This document shows, piece after piece, positions 6,323-8,111 of a DNA stretch of 8,111 nucleotides (the first letter of the stretch is position 1; each line of letters starts with the position of its first letter). A program made the position numbers and the translations under genes. Source of the DNA: Limnohabitans sp. (GTDB lineage Bacteria; Pseudomonadota; Gammaproteobacteria; Burkholderiales; Burkholderiaceae_C). The notes under the pieces are model-generated. The model ran no database searches. It saw nothing but the letters and a program-made list of their open reading frames with translations, and was not told where the DNA came from. Location: positions 1 through 8,111 of the forward strand of contig JAKFXJ010000184.1 of the NCBI GenBank assembly GCA_021731425.1. The letters run 5' to 3'.

Positions 6323-7165
6323 ATGACCTTCCTCGACATGCTGAGCGCCGCCGAGCGCCAAAACGGCTCCATGCTCTGCGTGGGCCTGGACCCCGAACCC
6401 ACCAAGTTCCCAGCCGCTTACAAGGGCGACGCCAACAAAATCTACGACTTTTGTGCCCGCATCGTCGACGCCACGGCCGACCTGGTCAGCAGCTTCAAAC
6501 CCCAAATTGCCTACTTTGCCGCACACCGCGCCGAAGGCCAGCTCGAACGCCTGATGGAGCACATGCGCCGTGTGGCCCCACATGTGCCGATCATTTTGGA
6601 CGCCAAGCGTGGTGACATTGGCAGCACCGCCGAGCAATACGCCAAAGAAGCCTTTGAGCGTTATGGCGCCGATGCGGTGACCCTCTCGCCCTTCATGGGC
6701 TGGGACTCGGTGGCCCCGTACCTCAAGTACCACGGCAAAGGCGCCTTCTTGTTGTGCCGCACCTCCAACCCCGGCGGCGACGATTTGCAAAACCAGCGCT
6801 TGGCTTCGGTCGAAGGCCAACCCCGTTTGTACGAACACATCGCCCAATTGGCCCAAGGCCCTTGGAACCTGAACGGTCAACTGGGTCTGGTGGTCGGCGC
6901 GACTTACCCCACAGAGATCGAACGCGTGCGCGAACTCGCCCCCACCGTCCCCCTGCTGATCCCCGGTGTGGGCGCACAAGGCGGCGACGCGGTCGCCACC
7001 GTCAAGGCCGGTTGGCGTGCCAACGCCGAGGGCAGCAGCGCAGGCTCGATCATCGTCAACTCATCGCGTGCGGTGCTTTACGCATCGAGCGGTGACGACT
7101 TCGAGCAAGCCGCCCGCCAAGTGGCCCTGCAGACACGGGACACGCTGGAAGCGGCCAAGGCCTGA
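6323..7165 (+). CDS. pyrF: Orotidine-5'-phosphate decarboxylase, type 2
   Basis: A 280-residue enzyme catalysing the last step of de novo UMP synthesis, decarboxylation of OMP, in the cytoplasm. Length and wording fit the longer bacterial type 2 PyrF rather than the roughly 230-residue E. coli type. The conserved elements are [13 protein letters not shown] (18-30), SFKPQIAYF (57-65) with K59, the catalytic [17 protein letters not shown] (91-107) with D93, K95 and D98, the phosphate-side VGATYP (191-196), PGVGAQGG (214-221) and a closing [10 protein letters not shown] (246-255). All active-site residues I would expect are present. The start at 6323 gives the family's usual N-terminus. The gene is preceded by its own probable promoter, so it is independent of the regulator upstream. 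The efflux gene follows after seven bases and may be co-transcribed. Confidence 0.96.
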   Translation: MTFLDMLSAAERQNGSMLCVGLDPEPTKFPAAYKGDANKIYDFCARIVDATADLVSSFKPQIAYFAAHRAEGQLERLMEHMRRVAPHVPIILDAKRGDIGSTAEQYAKEAFERYGADAVTLSPFMGWDSVAPYLKYHGKGAFLLCRTSNPGGDDLQNQRLASVEGQPRLYEHIAQLAQGPWNLNGQLGLVVGATYPTEIERVRELAPTVPLLIPGVGAQGGDAVATVKAGWRANAEGSSAGSIIVNSSRAVLYASSGDDFEQAARQVALQTRDTLEAAKA

Positions 7166-7172
7166 TGCCCTG

Positions 7173-8111
7173 ATGAACGCTGCCACTCAGCCAGCGCCGA
7201 GCGGCATGCCCTGGATGGCGCTGCTGTCCTTGTTGATGGCGGTTTTTCTCGGTTCGCTCGACCAATCGGTGGCCAACACGGCCTTGCCTGCCATCGGTGA
7301 GGCCTTGCAAAGCACACCGGCTGAATCGGTCTGGGTGGTGCATGCCTACCAGCTGGCGGTGGTGGCGGTGCTGCTGCCCTTGGCCGCTTTGGGTGACCGT
7401 TGGGGCCCACGAAAAGTGTTTTTGCTGGGCATCGTGCTCTTCAACCTGGCGGCACTGGCCAGTGCCAGCGCCACGCAGCTGGAGTGGCTGGCCTTTTTCC
7501 GCGCCATTCAGGGCGTGGGGGCGGCCGGGGTGATGAGCGTCAACCTGGCCTTGATCCAGCACATCTATCCTCCAGAAAAGCTGGGTCGCGGTGCGGGCAT
7601 GAACGCCCTGATCGTGGGCCTCGGCTACAGCCTGGGGCCCACGGTGGCTTCGCTGTTGCTGGCCGTGTTGCCCTGGCCTTGGTTGTTTGGCTTGCAGGCG
7701 CCACTGGGCCTGGTCGGGCTCTTGTTGGCGTGGCGTTTCTTGCCCCGCTCCGTACCTGCCAAGACCACTGCGCCCTATGACAGTGTGCTGGCGCTGCTGG
7801 CGGCCGTTTGTTTTGCGTCGCTGGTGTTCACGCTCAGTGCTGTGGCGCAACAAAAAGGCTGGCTTGTGGTGCTGACTGCGCTGGGCCTCATGCTGGGCAG
7901 CGGCGGCTGGCTGTTGCTGCGCCAGCGCGGCCTGGCCGCACCTGTGCTGCCGGTGGATCTGATGCGGCGGCCCCTGTTCAGCCTGTCGGTGTTCACCTCG
8001 TTCAGCGCCTTCACGACACAGGGCCTCGCATTTGTGGCTTTGCCCTTCTTTTTTCAACAGCAACTGAATCGCCCGTTTGTGGAAACCGGAGTGCTCATGT
8101 CGGTCTGGGCC
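7173..8111 (+). CDS. MFS transporter, DHA2 (EmrB/QacA-like) drug-efflux type, 3' end beyond the window
   Basis: The frame stays open from the ATG at 7173 to the last base, giving 313 residues of a protein that normally has about 450-500. It is cut by the window edge, not broken. This family exports drugs or metabolites by proton antiport at the inner membrane and usually has 14 membrane spans. Visible motifs are LDQSVANTALPAI in the first span (29-41), the DHA2 hallmark; W-V-V-H-A-Y-Q (54-60); motif A L-G-D-R-W-G-P-R-K (73-81) in the loop after span 2; the RAIQGVGAA stretch of span 4 (110-118); and an antiporter motif C-like GLGYSLGPTVAS (149-160). At least eight hydrophobic segments are present before the cut. 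The ATG lies seven bases after the pyrF stop with only a distant AAGG. Other in-frame ATGs follow at 7206 and 7215. Substrate not predictable. Confidence 0.9.
   Translation, partial: MNAATQPAPSGMPWMALLSLLMAVFLGSLDQSVANTALPAIGEALQSTPAESVWVVHAYQLAVVAVLLPLAALGDRWGPRKVFLLGIVLFNLAALASASATQLEWLAFFRAIQGVGAAGVMSVNLALIQHIYPPEKLGRGAGMNALIVGLGYSLGPTVASLLLAVLPWPWLFGLQAPLGLVGLLLAWRFLPRSVPAKTTAPYDSVLALLAAVCFASLVFTLSAVAQQKGWLVVLTALGLMLGSGGWLLLRQRGLAAPVLPVDLMRRPLFSLSVFTSFSAFTTQGLAFVALPFFFQQQLNRPFVETGVLMSVWA

Noticed and set aside
6221..6979. Minus-strand open frame of 252 codons over pyrF and the end of the regulator
   Set aside because: It overlaps two well-supported genes and has no domain signal.
7056..8063. 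Long minus-strand open frame (335 codons) opposite the efflux gene
   Set aside because: Its translation is low-complexity, rich in Gln, His and Arg, without family features. The plus strand encodes a convincing MFS transporter.

Overview
The window looks like a chromosomal segment of a betaproteobacterium, most likely Burkholderiales of the Comamonadaceae type. This rests on the GC-rich codon use, the style of the transporter, CoA-transferase and type-2 pyrF proteins, and the TAAAAT box placed just before the pyrF start codon. The species assignment is inference. I see no rRNA, tRNA, CRISPR array, insertion sequence or phage gene.

Left part (32-5479, minus strand): six tightly packed genes that read as one operon, transcribed from about 5520 down to about 30. 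In transcription order they are a class III (CaiB/BaiF) CoA-transferase, a crotonase-fold protein lacking both classical hydratase glutamates, and a secreted substrate-binding protein of the nitrate/sulfonate/taurine type. The matching inner-membrane permease and ABC ATPase follow, and last a PuuE-like NodB-fold (polysaccharide deacetylase family) hydrolase. Gaps are -4, 35, 22 or fewer, 7 and 1 bases, so translational coupling is likely. The set suggests import of a small organic molecule, possibly hydrolysis of a C-N bond, CoA activation, and a crotonase-type step. The substrate cannot be read from sequence, and no sulfonate- or nitrate-processing gene is present.

Middle (5480-5595): a divergent control region. 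It holds a plausible sigma70 promoter for the operon (TTGCTT, 17 bases, TATAAA), a 14-bp AT-only palindrome at the presumed start of transcription, and two copies of a 10-bp direct repeat, one inside the promoter spacer. On the plus strand follows a GntR/FCD-type regulator, the obvious candidate to control the operon.

Right part (6262-8111, plus strand): housekeeping pyrF (orotidine-5'-phosphate decarboxylase, type 2), probably read as a leaderless transcript. Seven bases later comes an MFS drug-efflux-type transporter that runs off the window end.

The oddest structural item is at the left edge. A perfect 28-bp inverted repeat with a 12-nt loop begins at base 1, and its right arm is the last codons of the deacetylase-like gene. 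It may be a terminator, the edge of an inverted duplication, or a fold-back assembly artefact.
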